This document shows, one piece after another, positions 18,601-27,633 of a stretch of DNA of 64,000 nucleotides. Positions within the stretch are counted from its first letter, which is position 1. The number at the start of each line of letters is the position of its first letter. Source of the DNA: Leptolyngbya sp. PLA1. GTDB taxonomy: Bacteria > Planctomycetota > Phycisphaerae > Phycisphaerales > UBA1924. The notes under the pieces are model-generated. The model worked only from the letters and a program-made list of their open reading frames with translations. It was not told where the DNA came from and searched no databases. The stretch is from NCBI GenBank assembly GCA_021405315.1, contig QWIH01000008.1, forward strand, positions 1 through 64,000, in the 5' to 3' direction. Both the position numbers and the translations under genes were made by a program.

Positions 18601-21600
18601 GGCATCTACCTGGGCCTCGATGGTCTGTCGATCAACTCAGGCTTCGGCTCGGACGTGAAGTTCGTCGATCTGATCCAGCTCGATCTCTCCAACAGCGTCA
18701 ACGTCACCCTTCCCATCATCGGCGATCGCCCCTTGCAGATCGTGGATGACAGCGGCGTGGCGTACACCATCGACGTCGAGGGAGCGCCCCCGGACGTGCT
18801 CATCGGCCAGGTGACCTTCATGCCGATCGACGGGTCCCAGGGTGTGGCCGTCGGCCGCATCGCGGTCGATCTCTCCGGCGGGCGCATCCTGCGCGTCACC
18901 CCCGTCGGTGGCGGCGGTGGCGGTGGCGGCGGCGGCACGACCGGCGTGGTCGGCATCGGCCACATCTTCGTGACCAACTCCGACGCCGCGTCGGCGATCG
19001 AGTTCACCGGCAACGTCGAGATCGACGTGCTGCGCATCGACGCGCCGGGCGGGCTGGATCACATCTCGAACCTCACCCCGGGCGGCGACATCGTGACCGC
19101 GGATGTGGGAGCACTGAACAGGATCGAGGTCACCGGCGACCTCGGCCGCACCCAGTTCCCGGCCTGGGGACCCGCGAACTACGCGACGTTCCTCGGCGTG
19201 AACGCCGGCGACGGCGGCGAGTTCGGCGGCGTGCTCGGCTTCAACGCGGGCAACGGGCTCTTCGACGACGATTTCAACGGCGACACCTTCCGTCCGGTCG
19301 GCGATGACAACTTCGACGCGGGCAACGCGTACCTGGACGACATCGGCGGGCCCATGGACGGCTGGCTGAACGGCCTGGTCGTGCGCGCGGGCGGGCTCAT
19401 CGAGGCGAGCATCGACGGCGCGGTCGGAGATCTGATCCTCAACGACCCGCTCGGCGTGCTGCAGCTCCTGAACGTCAACGCGGACCTCATCGCGCCGCTC
19501 GGCAGGTTCGACGGCATCTTCGGCACCATCTTCGCACGCGACATCGGGCGGCTCGAAGTCGGCGCCGGCATCGTCAACCCCGCGCCCTGGAGCCCGCTCG
19601 CGGTCGCGGGCATCTTCGCGGAAGACGACATCCTCGAGGTGGTGAGCGCCGCCACGGGCACCCGATTCTCGGCGCCCATCGTCGCGGGCAACTTCACCCG
19701 AGTCGACCTCCCCGGCATCGAGCAGGACGGCGTCAACTCGTTCATCGCGACCAGCGCCGTCATCGACGGGCTCTTCCTCGCCTCGCAGAACCTGGATGGC
19801 TTCTGGACCTCCTTCAACTTCGGCGAGCAGAACACGCAGACGGGCGATATCAACACCGTTACGCTCACCAACACCAACTTCTTCCGCAGCGCGATGCGCG
19901 CCAACGACATCCGCACGGTGAACATCACCGGCGTGCTCACGGGGGACACCGGCTACTTCGACGCCTCCGAGGTCGCCGCCACCGGCAACATGGGCGCGTT
20001 CACGGCACGCGGGTTCCGCAACTCCACGCTGCTGGGCGACGGCACCGAGCTGCGCCGCAACATCATCGAGGGCGCCGGCGACATCGATCGCCTCACGGCC
20101 CTCGAGGACATGCAGGACCTGATCGTGGACTTCACGGGCCGCGTGAGGCAGTCTGTCAGCGCCCGCAACATCGAGCGGACCTCGATCGATGTCGACAACG
20201 AGCTCGCGGCGATCACGATCCTCAACGACCTCCGCGGGTCGGAGATCACGGTCGGTGCGCTGCCGACGGTCACCGTTGGCCGCAATATCGCGTCCTCGAC
20301 CATCACCGCCTCGGGAGCCCTTACCACGGTCACGGTCGCCGGCTCCATCTCCAACGGCCTGATTCAGGTCACGGGTCCTTCGGGCGCGATCGGCACGATC
20401 ACGGCGGTCGGCGGGATCAGCGGCGAGATCGCCGCGTCCGGACCCATCGGCACCGTCAGCGTCACCGGGGGCGACCTCACGGCGAACATCCGCACGACCA
20501 CGACGCGGGGCAGCGTGACCGCTCTCTCGGCCAGCCGCGACGTCGCGATCTCAAGCGATATCTCCGCCAACCTCGGCACCATCACCGCGGGCCGGCATAT
20601 CGGAAACTCCGCCACCAAGGCACCGATCCTCGTCAGGGGCGACCTCACCTCCGCCACCGCGGCGAACGGACAGTTGTACGGCGATCTCCGCGTGGGCGGC
20701 GCCATCCTCGGCACGATCACGCTGGGCGGGGCGGCCAACAAGCCCGGCAACAACCAGGTCGGGACCGGCTCCATCCTCGCGTTCAGGTCCATCGCGGGCG
20801 TCACGATCAACGGCGACTTCGACGGCGACATCGTGTCGTACGGCGGGGGCATCGCCTCCATCGCCATCAACAACGGCTCGCTCCTTCCCGGCAACACCAT
20901 CGCCGCGTACGACGGTTCGCTCGCGAGCGTGGTCATCACCAACGGCTCGCTCTTCGGCAACGTGCACGCCGACGTCGATGTGACCAGCCTCCGCGTGGTC
21001 GCCGGTGCGGATGGGGTCTTCGGCGACGTGGGCGTCAACCCAGCGTCCTCCTCGCTGGTTTCCTATGACGCACGGCGGAACCAGCTCCCGCTCGGCGTCG
21101 CGCAGACGACCGGCTTCCAGGGGCCCCGCATTTCCGCGGGGCGGAACGTCGTGTCCTTCGTGGTCACCAACGGCTCCATGTTCGAGACCACCGTGTGGGC
21201 CGGGCAGTCCATCCAGACGATGACCATCGGCGGGAGCGTCTCCAACGACGCGGTCACGTCGGGCGCGGGCACGATCATCGCCGCGGGCGACTCCATCGAC
21301 AACGTGTCCATCTCGGGTTCCCTCTCCAACGCCTACGTGATGGCGGGCGTGCAGTCCCTCGGTGCGGACAATCGGCCCGGCGGCAAGCTGGAGAACCTCG
21401 ACGCGATCAAGCCCGGTTCCATCACCAAGGTCTCGGTCAGCGGCCAGACCAGCGACACGCTGTTCCTCGCGGGTATCGATGCGGGCACGGACGGGCTCTA
21501 CAACTCGTCCGATGATCGCTCGGTGCTCGGGCAGTCGTCGATCACGACGCTCACCCTCGGCTCGGTCGGCGCCAACGTGATCGCCCGTGGCGACATCCTC

Positions 21601-24600
21601 TCCACGAGCGTGGCCAACGACGGCCGCCTAATCCGCAGCGGCGCAGGCCTCGCGAGCACCAACGCCGATCTCGACAACGGCGCGGGCACGCCCGGCACCT
21701 CCTTCACCGGCAGCCGCACCTTCAACTACGGCCCCGGCACCGTCACCATCAACGCCTCCGGGGCCGGCCAGTTCTTCTTCGATTCCGGCACCGGGCGCCT
21801 CACGATCCGCAACTCAACCTCCGGCACGAATGTCACGGTCGCCTCCAGCACCGGATCGCTGGCGAACTTTGACGTGGTGACCAACGACGACGCCTCGCTG
21901 GGCAGCCTGGTCTTCCAGGCGGCGCTCACGGGCGACTCGGACGTGGCCATCGACGGCAACGTCGGCACACTCACCTTCGCCGCGTTCTCCGGCACCGGCA
22001 CCGTGGCGGTCGGCGGCAACATCACGGGCGCGACCTTCGCCTCGCTCGCCGGCGGGTTCTTCGCCGCTCAGGCCGTCCAGACCTTCCGCGTGAATGGCGA
22101 CTTCGGGGCGAGCAACTCGCTTGTCCTCGGAGAGGCGCACATCCAGTTCCTCTCCGGCGGCACGCTCAACATCACCGGCGCCGCCAAGGGCACGGTGAGC
22201 GTCGACCGGTCTCTGACGAGCCTTGTGGTGAACGGCGCCGCGGACCGGGCCGCGTTCCGCGTGGGCGGCTCGCTGGGCACGTTCTCCGCCGCGAGCGTCA
22301 GCCGCTCGCTGGTGGCGGTGGGTGACACGCTCACGACCCTCACCGTGGGCGGGGACGTCTTCGCCTCGTCGTTCATGGCTGGCCTCGACCTCGGCCGCGA
22401 CGTGGCGTTCGACAGCAACGGACTCGTGACCGAGGCCGAGGGCCTCAACGCCGACGTGGTTTCCACGGGCTCGGTCGGCACGGCGACCATCGCCGGGAAC
22501 TTCCGCGAGTCGAACCTCGTCGCCGGGTACTACCGCAACTTCGACGGGTTCTTCGGCAGCACGGACGACAACCTGGCCTCAGGCCGCTCCTCCATCGGCG
22601 CGGTCACCATCGGCGGCACCCAGGTCGGTTCGAGCCGCGCATCGGAGACCTACCGCATCGGCTCCACCGGCACGGTGGGACTGGTCAGCATCGGTGGTGC
22701 GATACTGAACGGCGCGGTCGGCAACTTCGCGGTCGAGGCCCCGCTGCTCGCCCCGGCGGCGTTCCAGGTCTCCGACCTTCGTGTCACGTCGGACGCGGGC
22801 GTTTTCCAGGGCGAGATCAGGTTCAACCAGCCCGTGGACGCGAGCACCCTCAGCCGGGCGATCTCGATCTCCGAGGTCCGCGGGAACGGCAGCATCGAGA
22901 TCCGCCTCATCGAGGGGCCGGACTTCACGCTTTCGTACCGCTCCACGGACAACACCGCCGTCATCACCTTCGCCCGCAGCCTGACCAGCCAGAATCTCCC
23001 CGTGGTGCCCGGCAGGCCCGGCCCCGGCGTCTACCGCTTCGACCTCGCGAGCGACTCGCTCCGCGCGAAGCTCTACAACCAGGCGCTGGACGGCAACGCC
23101 GACGGCGGCGCGATCACCGGCGACGACTACTCGCAGGACACCGTCGTCGGGGATGCCGGCGACAAGATCGTCCCGGGACGCGGCACCAGCGGCACCGTCA
23201 CCGTTGACTTCTACGCGCCCGCCAACCTCGACTTCATGCTGGACGACAACGCGGCGTCCGACGGCCTGCCCGACATCAACAGGTCCTTCACGGTCCGCGG
23301 GTCCATCGGCGATCACCCCGACGCGAACGTCAACTTCTTCTCCTTCGCCAGCGACGTCGACGTGTACGCCGTCACCCTTCAGGCCGGGCAGATCCTCCAG
23401 CTCGGCGCCCTTCAGGGCCCCGGCTCGCGCGCCGGCCTGACACTCGTGGCGCCGAACGGCCAGGCGGTCCCCCGCTTCGCCAACGCCGCCACCGCGCTCG
23501 CCCTGCCCACGGACCGCGGCGCCGCCCGCGACTTCACGTTCCCCGAGTCCTTCCTCATCAAGACCACGGGCACCTACCACGTGGTGATCGGCAGCACCGC
23601 CAGCGTCGCGAACCTCTCCAACCTCACGGTCCCGAACATCGCGACGCCCCCGGGCGGCGTCGGCGCCTACTCCTTCACCGTCAGCGTCTTTGATGACGGC
23701 GATTCCGGGTTCACCTCCACCACCGATTCCGGCAACGGCGCCCCGGTGGTCAACGCCCCGGCGCCCGCGGCATTCGCCGGCACCGACCAGCTCTTCGGCA
23801 CGCCGGACGACCTGGCGGAGATCGTCGTTGGTGACTACACCTTCACCTACAGCCGCGGGCTCGACAACCTTCCCAACACCTCGGACGACCTCGTGACCGG
23901 CACCAACGCCGCCGGGATCACCTCCACGCGCGACGGGAGCGGACGCCTGGTGACCACGATCGAGTCGTCCATCGGCCCCTCCGGGCATCTCGGTGTGCCC
24001 TTCGAGATCGCCGCGGACGTGGATGTGTACCACCTCAACAACCGCCAGCCGATCGCGCCCAACACTCCCATGAAGCTGACCGTCAAGCTCAGCGACAAGG
24101 GTTCGAATCTCGGCTCCGCGACCGCCCCGGCCCGCGTCCGCAACTCGACGCGGACCGTGGTGGACAACCGCGGATTCGTGCAGGTCGGCCTCTTCGACAC
24201 GTCCTCGTCGAGCACGCTCGACGATGCGCTCCTGGTGTTCAGCCCCACCGACTTCCGCGCCTTCGGCGGAAACAAGCAGGAAGTCCTCTCGTCCGACGGC
24301 ACCACGACCTACGGCTACGACGCCAACGGCGACTTCTACATCGAGTTCCTCACGCCCGACCGCATGGGCGTCCCGGGCGCCTCGGGCACCTTTGCCGTCT
24401 ACATCCAGGGCGCGACCAACAGCGATTACGCCCTGGAGGTCATCACGAATCCCTCCACCGGCACACCCGTCGAGACCTCCCGCCAGAACTTCTACATCGA
24501 GACCAACGGCGGGTCGGTGGACTGGCTCCAGATCGCCGGCATCTCCACGCAGCTCGCCGCCTTCGACCCCAGGGCCCTCGGCTTCGCCGGACAGACCTCG

Positions 24601-25221
24601 GGCGGCTCGCCCGTGCGCGAATACCTGATCAGCGCGGTCGTGGCCCAGCTCAACAGCATCTACCAGGGCGCGGGCTACGACGTCCGGTTCTCCGCCGACC
24701 CCACGGCCTTCGGCGCGGAGCAGTTCTCCACCATCTATCTGTCCTCCACGAACGACCCGCTGGTGCCGATCTTCGACCCCTTCAACCTCTTCAACTTCGA
24801 CTTCCTCAACACCACGCAGTTCTTCACCACCCAGCCCTACGGCTTCAGCGAGGCGAGCGACCCCTTCAACTCCAACAAGGAGGACGAGGGTGTGGTGTTC
24901 GTCCCATCCTTCGCTCTGCAGGGGTACACCCCCAGCCAGTCCGACGTCGACCGCTTCTCCCGCGGGCTCTCCGCCGCGATCGGCCGCCGTGCGGGCGAGC
25001 TCATGGGTCTGCGGCTCACCGGTCAGTTCGGTGCCGGTGGTCCCTTCGACCTCATGGCCTCGAACTCACCCGGCTCGACCCCCGCGGGCGGGCAGACCTA
25101 TAGCCTGCCCAACATCGGGCGCGACCTCTCGGATGCGTTCGATGAGACGCAGAGCACCGACTTCTTCCTCGGCCGCATGAACTCGGTCGCCCTGCTCCGG
25201 AAGTTCGTCAGTCTCCGCTGA
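15670..25221 (+). CDS. Giant secreted beta-repeat protein with planctomycete LExRxLL motif and degenerate metzincin-like C-terminus
   Basis: 3183 residues from the ATG at 15670, which has a GAGGAG ribosome site; an upstream ATG at 15625 is possible but lacks one. Residues 42-48 read LEKRELL, the motif near the N-terminus of many large planctomycete surface proteins. PPC-like beta domains lie at ~658-757 and ~2541-2681, with a related third segment (DVDVYHLNN) near 2780. Residues ~1480-2245 are short Gly/Thr/Val beta repeats of the type TVTVGRNIASSTI, suggesting a right-handed beta-helix. A Gly-run linker lies at ~1080-1090. The C-terminal ~200 residues resemble planctomycete metzincin domains but lack the HExxHxxGxxH residues: RRAGELMGLRL at 3106-3116, followed by a Met-turn-like FDLMAS at 3126-3131. 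I noticed no cysteine and no sortase or dockerin signal. Probable role: cell-surface or matrix structural protein. Confidence 0.88.
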   Translation: MGQSRVSSKSVVRTHDHGKKPGLFSRLAAWAGLAEAPSMDQLEKRELLFTLTVTADSVDPNTGIGQVTGYFGYVIPHLIRSGEAQQNQTGQTITESFDQQPPGARGSGQFYAESQIQALHSIAPPQDFAVEPLATGGQTNDRWMKISMDRAGEFFAFRIWDDGDNPTVPIQARTVRFTVRPNNVPGGPVTDVTGILPDLHVVELLSNNNVVATFTGNQIRAAIQNGNPDQGVGDFTFNAPANNPGFDTIRVRALSNVSGRPDFQLDNLAFDIPPAIFAPTIPVDFGARVTLAGPVGASVTITDLYGRDMVQTLRLGPLTGGQGLLVDLNDDGIPDFNDGIGAIRLTGTDSRTALSMWGGTISASTTQPQDADTWDGQFAFTLSDGLEGLYDDFEGKGFGYVLRAQNNQVEVAGLPGGPGSVIIGSPFVRPLNNYNPNGNAAGAANPVITGFTNPNQGIFVDGDINSIMIHGVVHGSSHIQGAAQRVNIGYLVGSLSVDGDLGYLAVGSDAGMWAPDPDFQPPPNIRLDAVNKTNGSLTVGRTVGEILVGGRMLMDVTVVGDLNSPTTRPARDTFNYWEKERNFGTGTTGITALQMTRNQMNATNFVARNATDLFRSSDQGVLFGLSNYFRNDTIMGAEFIGSISGGVHLRGELSGVDLFNGEDRADVFAFAVDGTSEVVVEGANSLANISPYFRIMDQDGRTLAAPELPFTAGRFNATQLRFKPTGPGVYYLVLSDPNGNDTGTGNSQYSVVVTGMAPVTLGAIRSAGGFGFTDVTSGEGNSITVLSGSVGSVRVGTGLVDGGGEDASPLETYNTVQNDDDSLSFQGGTFSVSGSLYNITAGGDFGAPDSQQAPPDVVFQIGGDLGTLFVGLSPVVGGGPGEGDLNFLNLAVGGRIALIDVRGGIGMDQDAVDPRGSRGAGIVNIRSGVSGGNGDIGMIRTGFHVYGDSTSITTSPGSTIGAILTSQEAYFDTNPRSGIYLGLDGLSINSGFGSDVKFVDLIQLDLSNSVNVTLPIIGDRPLQIVDDSGVAYTIDVEGAPPDVLIGQVTFMPIDGSQGVAVGRIAVDLSGGRILRVTPVGGGGGGGGGGTTGVVGIGHIFVTNSDAASAIEFTGNVEIDVLRIDAPGGLDHISNLTPGGDIVTADVGALNRIEVTGDLGRTQFPAWGPANYATFLGVNAGDGGEFGGVLGFNAGNGLFDDDFNGDTFRPVGDDNFDAGNAYLDDIGGPMDGWLNGLVVRAGGLIEASIDGAVGDLILNDPLGVLQLLNVNADLIAPLGRFDGIFGTIFARDIGRLEVGAGIVNPAPWSPLAVAGIFAEDDILEVVSAATGTRFSAPIVAGNFTRVDLPGIEQDGVNSFIATSAVIDGLFLASQNLDGFWTSFNFGEQNTQTGDINTVTLTNTNFFRSAMRANDIRTVNITGVLTGDTGYFDASEVAATGNMGAFTARGFRNSTLLGDGTELRRNIIEGAGDIDRLTALEDMQDLIVDFTGRVRQSVSARNIERTSIDVDNELAAITILNDLRGSEITVGALPTVTVGRNIASSTITASGALTTVTVAGSISNGLIQVTGPSGAIGTITAVGGISGEIAASGPIGTVSVTGGDLTANIRTTTTRGSVTALSASRDVAISSDISANLGTITAGRHIGNSATKAPILVRGDLTSATAANGQLYGDLRVGGAILGTITLGGAANKPGNNQVGTGSILAFRSIAGVTINGDFDGDIVSYGGGIASIAINNGSLLPGNTIAAYDGSLASVVITNGSLFGNVHADVDVTSLRVVAGADGVFGDVGVNPASSSLVSYDARRNQLPLGVAQTTGFQGPRISAGRNVVSFVVTNGSMFETTVWAGQSIQTMTIGGSVSNDAVTSGAGTIIAAGDSIDNVSISGSLSNAYVMAGVQSLGADNRPGGKLENLDAIKPGSITKVSVSGQTSDTLFLAGIDAGTDGLYNSSDDRSVLGQSSITTLTLGSVGANVIARGDILSTSVANDGRLIRSGAGLASTNADLDNGAGTPGTSFTGSRTFNYGPGTVTINASGAGQFFFDSGTGRLTIRNSTSGTNVTVASSTGSLANFDVVTNDDASLGSLVFQAALTGDSDVAIDGNVGTLTFAAFSGTGTVAVGGNITGATFASLAGGFFAAQAVQTFRVNGDFGASNSLVLGEAHIQFLSGGTLNITGAAKGTVSVDRSLTSLVVNGAADRAAFRVGGSLGTFSAASVSRSLVAVGDTLTTLTVGGDVFASSFMAGLDLGRDVAFDSNGLVTEAEGLNADVVSTGSVGTATIAGNFRESNLVAGYYRNFDGFFGSTDDNLASGRSSIGAVTIGGTQVGSSRASETYRIGSTGTVGLVSIGGAILNGAVGNFAVEAPLLAPAAFQVSDLRVTSDAGVFQGEIRFNQPVDASTLSRAISISEVRGNGSIEIRLIEGPDFTLSYRSTDNTAVITFARSLTSQNLPVVPGRPGPGVYRFDLASDSLRAKLYNQALDGNADGGAITGDDYSQDTVVGDAGDKIVPGRGTSGTVTVDFYAPANLDFMLDDNAASDGLPDINRSFTVRGSIGDHPDANVNFFSFASDVDVYAVTLQAGQILQLGALQGPGSRAGLTLVAPNGQAVPRFANAATALALPTDRGAARDFTFPESFLIKTTGTYHVVIGSTASVANLSNLTVPNIATPPGGVGAYSFTVSVFDDGDSGFTSTTDSGNGAPVVNAPAPAAFAGTDQLFGTPDDLAEIVVGDYTFTYSRGLDNLPNTSDDLVTGTNAAGITSTRDGSGRLVTTIESSIGPSGHLGVPFEIAADVDVYHLNNRQPIAPNTPMKLTVKLSDKGSNLGSATAPARVRNSTRTVVDNRGFVQVGLFDTSSSSTLDDALLVFSPTDFRAFGGNKQEVLSSDGTTTYGYDANGDFYIEFLTPDRMGVPGASGTFAVYIQGATNSDYALEVITNPSTGTPVETSRQNFYIETNGGSVDWLQIAGISTQLAAFDPRALGFAGQTSGGSPVREYLISAVVAQLNSIYQGAGYDVRFSADPTAFGAEQFSTIYLSSTNDPLVPIFDPFNLFNFDFLNTTQFFTTQPYGFSEASDPFNSNKEDEGVVFVPSFALQGYTPSQSDVDRFSRGLSAAIGRRAGELMGLRLTGQFGAGGPFDLMASNSPGSTPAGGQTYSLPNIGRDLSDAFDETQSTDFFLGRMNSVALLRKFVSLR

Positions 25222-25265
25222 TGGACGGCGGCCGCCGGTCGTCCCAGGACAGCACGCTTCACACG

Positions 25266-25290
25266 CCCCGGGCCCGGCCCGGGGTTTTTT
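25266..25290 (+). terminator. Intrinsic terminator of the giant gene
   Basis: Perfect inverted repeat CCCCGGGCC-C-GGCCCGGGG (25266-25284) followed at once by six T (25285-25290), 44 bp after the stop of the 3183-residue gene. This is the clearest rho-independent terminator in the window. Confidence 0.9.
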
Positions 25291-25349
25291 GTTGATGTTC
25301 GTCCGTCGGGTGCTCGGAAGGCCCGGCGTCGGAAGGCTGACGTCCGCGA

Positions 25350-26483
25350 TCAGCCCTGGCCCGGTCGCTGCGCGCGGTCCAGCAGCGTGGCGAGGCCACT
25401 GCCCACCATGTCCGCGTGCGCCACCAGCTTCGCCAGCGAGTCGCCCACGGTGCGGGCGCGGGTGAGCGACTCGTCCATCGTGGCCAGGCGGGCGGCCGTG
25501 TCGGCCACGTCCCGGACGCGGGCTTCGGCGTTCCGGAGGCGATCTTCCAGCGTGACGCGCTGCTCGAGCGCCGCGGAGATCGCACCGAGGAGAGCACGTT
25601 CGGCCTCCGCTGCGGCGGCGAGCGTCGCGGCGTCTCGCCCCTCCCGCTCCTCGCGGGCCTGGGCGGCCCGCCGGTCCAGGTCGAGCATGCCCGCCTCGAT
25701 GCCGGTGACGAGCGTCTGGCCGCGTCGTTCGGCCTCGGTGACGGCAGCGCCGAGCGTCGTGCTCGCGCGGGTGACCTCGGTGTCCGCCGATGCGAGGAGC
25801 TGCGTGACGCGATCGTTGAGTTCCGTCACGCGTGCTTCGGCGCCACGGGCGGCTCCGTCGAGCTCGGAGCGAGCCGCCTCCACCTGCTGGGCCAGGGCGG
25901 CGACGCGGACCACGATGCCGTCCGCAAGGCCTTCCAACGCCCGGGCCGCCCCATCAAGCTGCGCGAGCGTTTCCTCCGCTCGCCGGAGCGTGCCCGCGGC
26001 CCGCGATTCCAGGGCCTCCATCTCGCTCGCGCGGGCCACGAGCACCCGCTCAATCGCCGCGCGGGCCAGAGTGTCCATCGTGGCGGGGTCCGGCGGCTCG
26101 GCCCTGGGCCCGGGCTGCTTGAGCAGCGACTCGATCGCCGCGACCCTCTGATCGATGGTCGGAACGACCCGTGCGGCTCGTTCGACGCGCTCGCCGAGCT
26201 CGCGCGAGGCCTCGCGGAGCTGCCCCCCCAAGGCCTTGACCTCCGTGCTGGCAAGGTCGAGGGCCCGCTGCTGGGTCGCGGCGTCGCGGATGAGCGACTT
26301 GAGCGACCCCGCGAACGTCTCCAGTGCTGCCTGGTCGACGATGCGAGGCGAGAGGAACATGCGGTCCAGCATGCGCTCGATGTCGTCTCCCGCGGCTGTG
26401 TCCGGAGTCCTCGGCACCGTGGGATCGGGGGACGACCGGGTTGCTGGGCTCTGCGTGGGGTGAGCGGGAGGGGTGGGGGGCAT
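25350..26483 (-). CDS. Coiled-coil protein of unknown function
   Basis: 377 residues starting at the ATG at 26483. The first ~30 residues are Pro/Ser/Thr-rich and disordered (TPPAHPTQSPATRSSP). The rest is almost entirely Ala/Glu/Arg/Leu heptad-like helix (for example LAQLDGAARALEGLADGIVVRVAALAQQ), so a long parallel coiled coil is expected. There is no signal peptide or membrane segment, so it is probably cytoplasmic. Possible relatives are tape-like or methyl-accepting-like helical proteins, but no signalling hairpin motif is seen. It is divergent from rluB across ~73 bp and ends ~60 bp from the terminator of the giant gene. Confidence 0.75.
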   Translation of the reverse strand: MPPTPPAHPTQSPATRSSPDPTVPRTPDTAAGDDIERMLDRMFLSPRIVDQAALETFAGSLKSLIRDAATQQRALDLASTEVKALGGQLREASRELGERVERAARVVPTIDQRVAAIESLLKQPGPRAEPPDPATMDTLARAAIERVLVARASEMEALESRAAGTLRRAEETLAQLDGAARALEGLADGIVVRVAALAQQVEAARSELDGAARGAEARVTELNDRVTQLLASADTEVTRASTTLGAAVTEAERRGQTLVTGIEAGMLDLDRRAAQAREEREGRDAATLAAAAEAERALLGAISAALEQRVTLEDRLRNAEARVRDVADTAARLATMDESLTRARTVGDSLAKLVAHADMVGSGLATLLDRAQRPGQG

Positions 26484-26556
26484 GGGCGTTCCAGTGGGGA
26501 GAGTGCATCGTCGCCTCGCCGCGGCGCACGGGCAACTCAGCCCCTAGGGTTGTCGG

Positions 26557-27633
26557 ATGTCCGACCCAGAACTCCATACAACTTCCGATCCGGCGGGACG
26601 CATCCGCCTCCAGCGGTTCCTCGCCGATGCGGGCGTCGCCGCCCGCAGGACGTGCGAGGCCATGATCGAGGCCGGACGCGTCACAGTGAACGGGGAGGTT
26701 CACACCAGGCTTCCTGTCTTCGTGAACCCGGAGACCGACCGTGTCGCGGTGGACGGCAAGGGCATCCGCGGGGCCTCCCGGCACCTTTACGTCATGCTGA
26801 ACAAGCCGACCCGGACCATCGTGGCGGCGGCGGATGACCCGAACTTCTCCCGGCGGACGGTCATGGATCTGGTGGATCACCCGGCGGCGGCGAGGCTCTT
26901 CCCCGTCGGTCGGATGGACTTCGACTGCACCGGACTGGTGATTCTGACGAACGACGGCACGCTCGCCAACCGCCTCACTCACCCTCGATACGGCGTGACG
27001 AAGACCTACCGCGTGCTCGTTCGGGGTGACCTTGACGATGCGGCGCTCGCCGCCATTCGGTCCAAGCTCCGGGGGGGGCTGGCGGCATTGCGGGAGAGCG
27101 GTCCGGACCGTGGTGGGGCGGACATCTCGATCGTGAAGCGGGAGGAGGGGCGGACGCTGCTCGAGGTCGTCTCTGCCGAGGGCCCCAGCCGCGGACTCAG
27201 GGACGTGCTGAAGTACCTTGGAATGCCCGTCAAGCGGATCGAGCGCACGGCGATCGGGGAGCTGAAGCTGCGGGCTCTGGGACTCGGCCAATGGCGCGAG
27301 CTCACACGCGACGAGGTTCGGCTTTTGAAAGGGCAGGGAGAGTCTCGAACCCGAACTCGTCAAAAGCCGAAGAACAATCCGCGGCGGGTTCGCCCGAGGG
27401 GGCCCGGTGAACAGCAGGGTGGCTCAGACCGAGATCAGGGCAAGCGCCGGGGCGGACCGGCCTCGGGCGGACGCGCTGGGAGACGTCCAAGACCGGGTCC
27501 TGTGGCCGGACCGGGGTCAGCGGGCCGCGGCGGGACGTCTGGCCGTCGGGAACCGTCGAGACCACCTACGGCGGGGCCCGATCGAAGGCGAAGTGAAAGG
27601 AATGGCAGGCCACGCCGCTCAGAGCGACCCTGA
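26557..27633 (+). CDS. rluB: 23S rRNA pseudouridine synthase, RluB/RsuA family
   Basis: Isomerises a specific uridine in rRNA. An N-terminal S4 domain (RLQRFLADAGVAARRTCEAMIEAGRVTVNG, residues ~10-40) is followed by the RsuA/RluB catalytic domain: YVMLNKPTRTIV, the catalytic-Asp motif GRMDFDCTGLVILTNDG (usual form GRLDxxTxGLLLLTNDG) and KTYRVLVRG, ending with LKYLGMPVKRIERTAIGELKL. The last ~100 residues are a basic, Gly/Pro/Arg-rich disordered tail, as in many RluB proteins. The ATG at 26557 has TAGGGT six bases upstream and no ribosome site (possible leaderless mRNA). The stop TGA shares a base with the next ATG (TGATG), so translation is coupled to the BrkB protein. Confidence 0.92.
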   Translation: MSDPELHTTSDPAGRIRLQRFLADAGVAARRTCEAMIEAGRVTVNGEVHTRLPVFVNPETDRVAVDGKGIRGASRHLYVMLNKPTRTIVAAADDPNFSRRTVMDLVDHPAAARLFPVGRMDFDCTGLVILTNDGTLANRLTHPRYGVTKTYRVLVRGDLDDAALAAIRSKLRGGLAALRESGPDRGGADISIVKREEGRTLLEVVSAEGPSRGLRDVLKYLGMPVKRIERTAIGELKLRALGLGQWRELTRDEVRLLKGQGESRTRTRQKPKNNPRRVRPRGPGEQQGGSDRDQGKRRGGPASGGRAGRRPRPGPVAGPGSAGRGGTSGRREPSRPPTAGPDRRRSERNGRPRRSERP

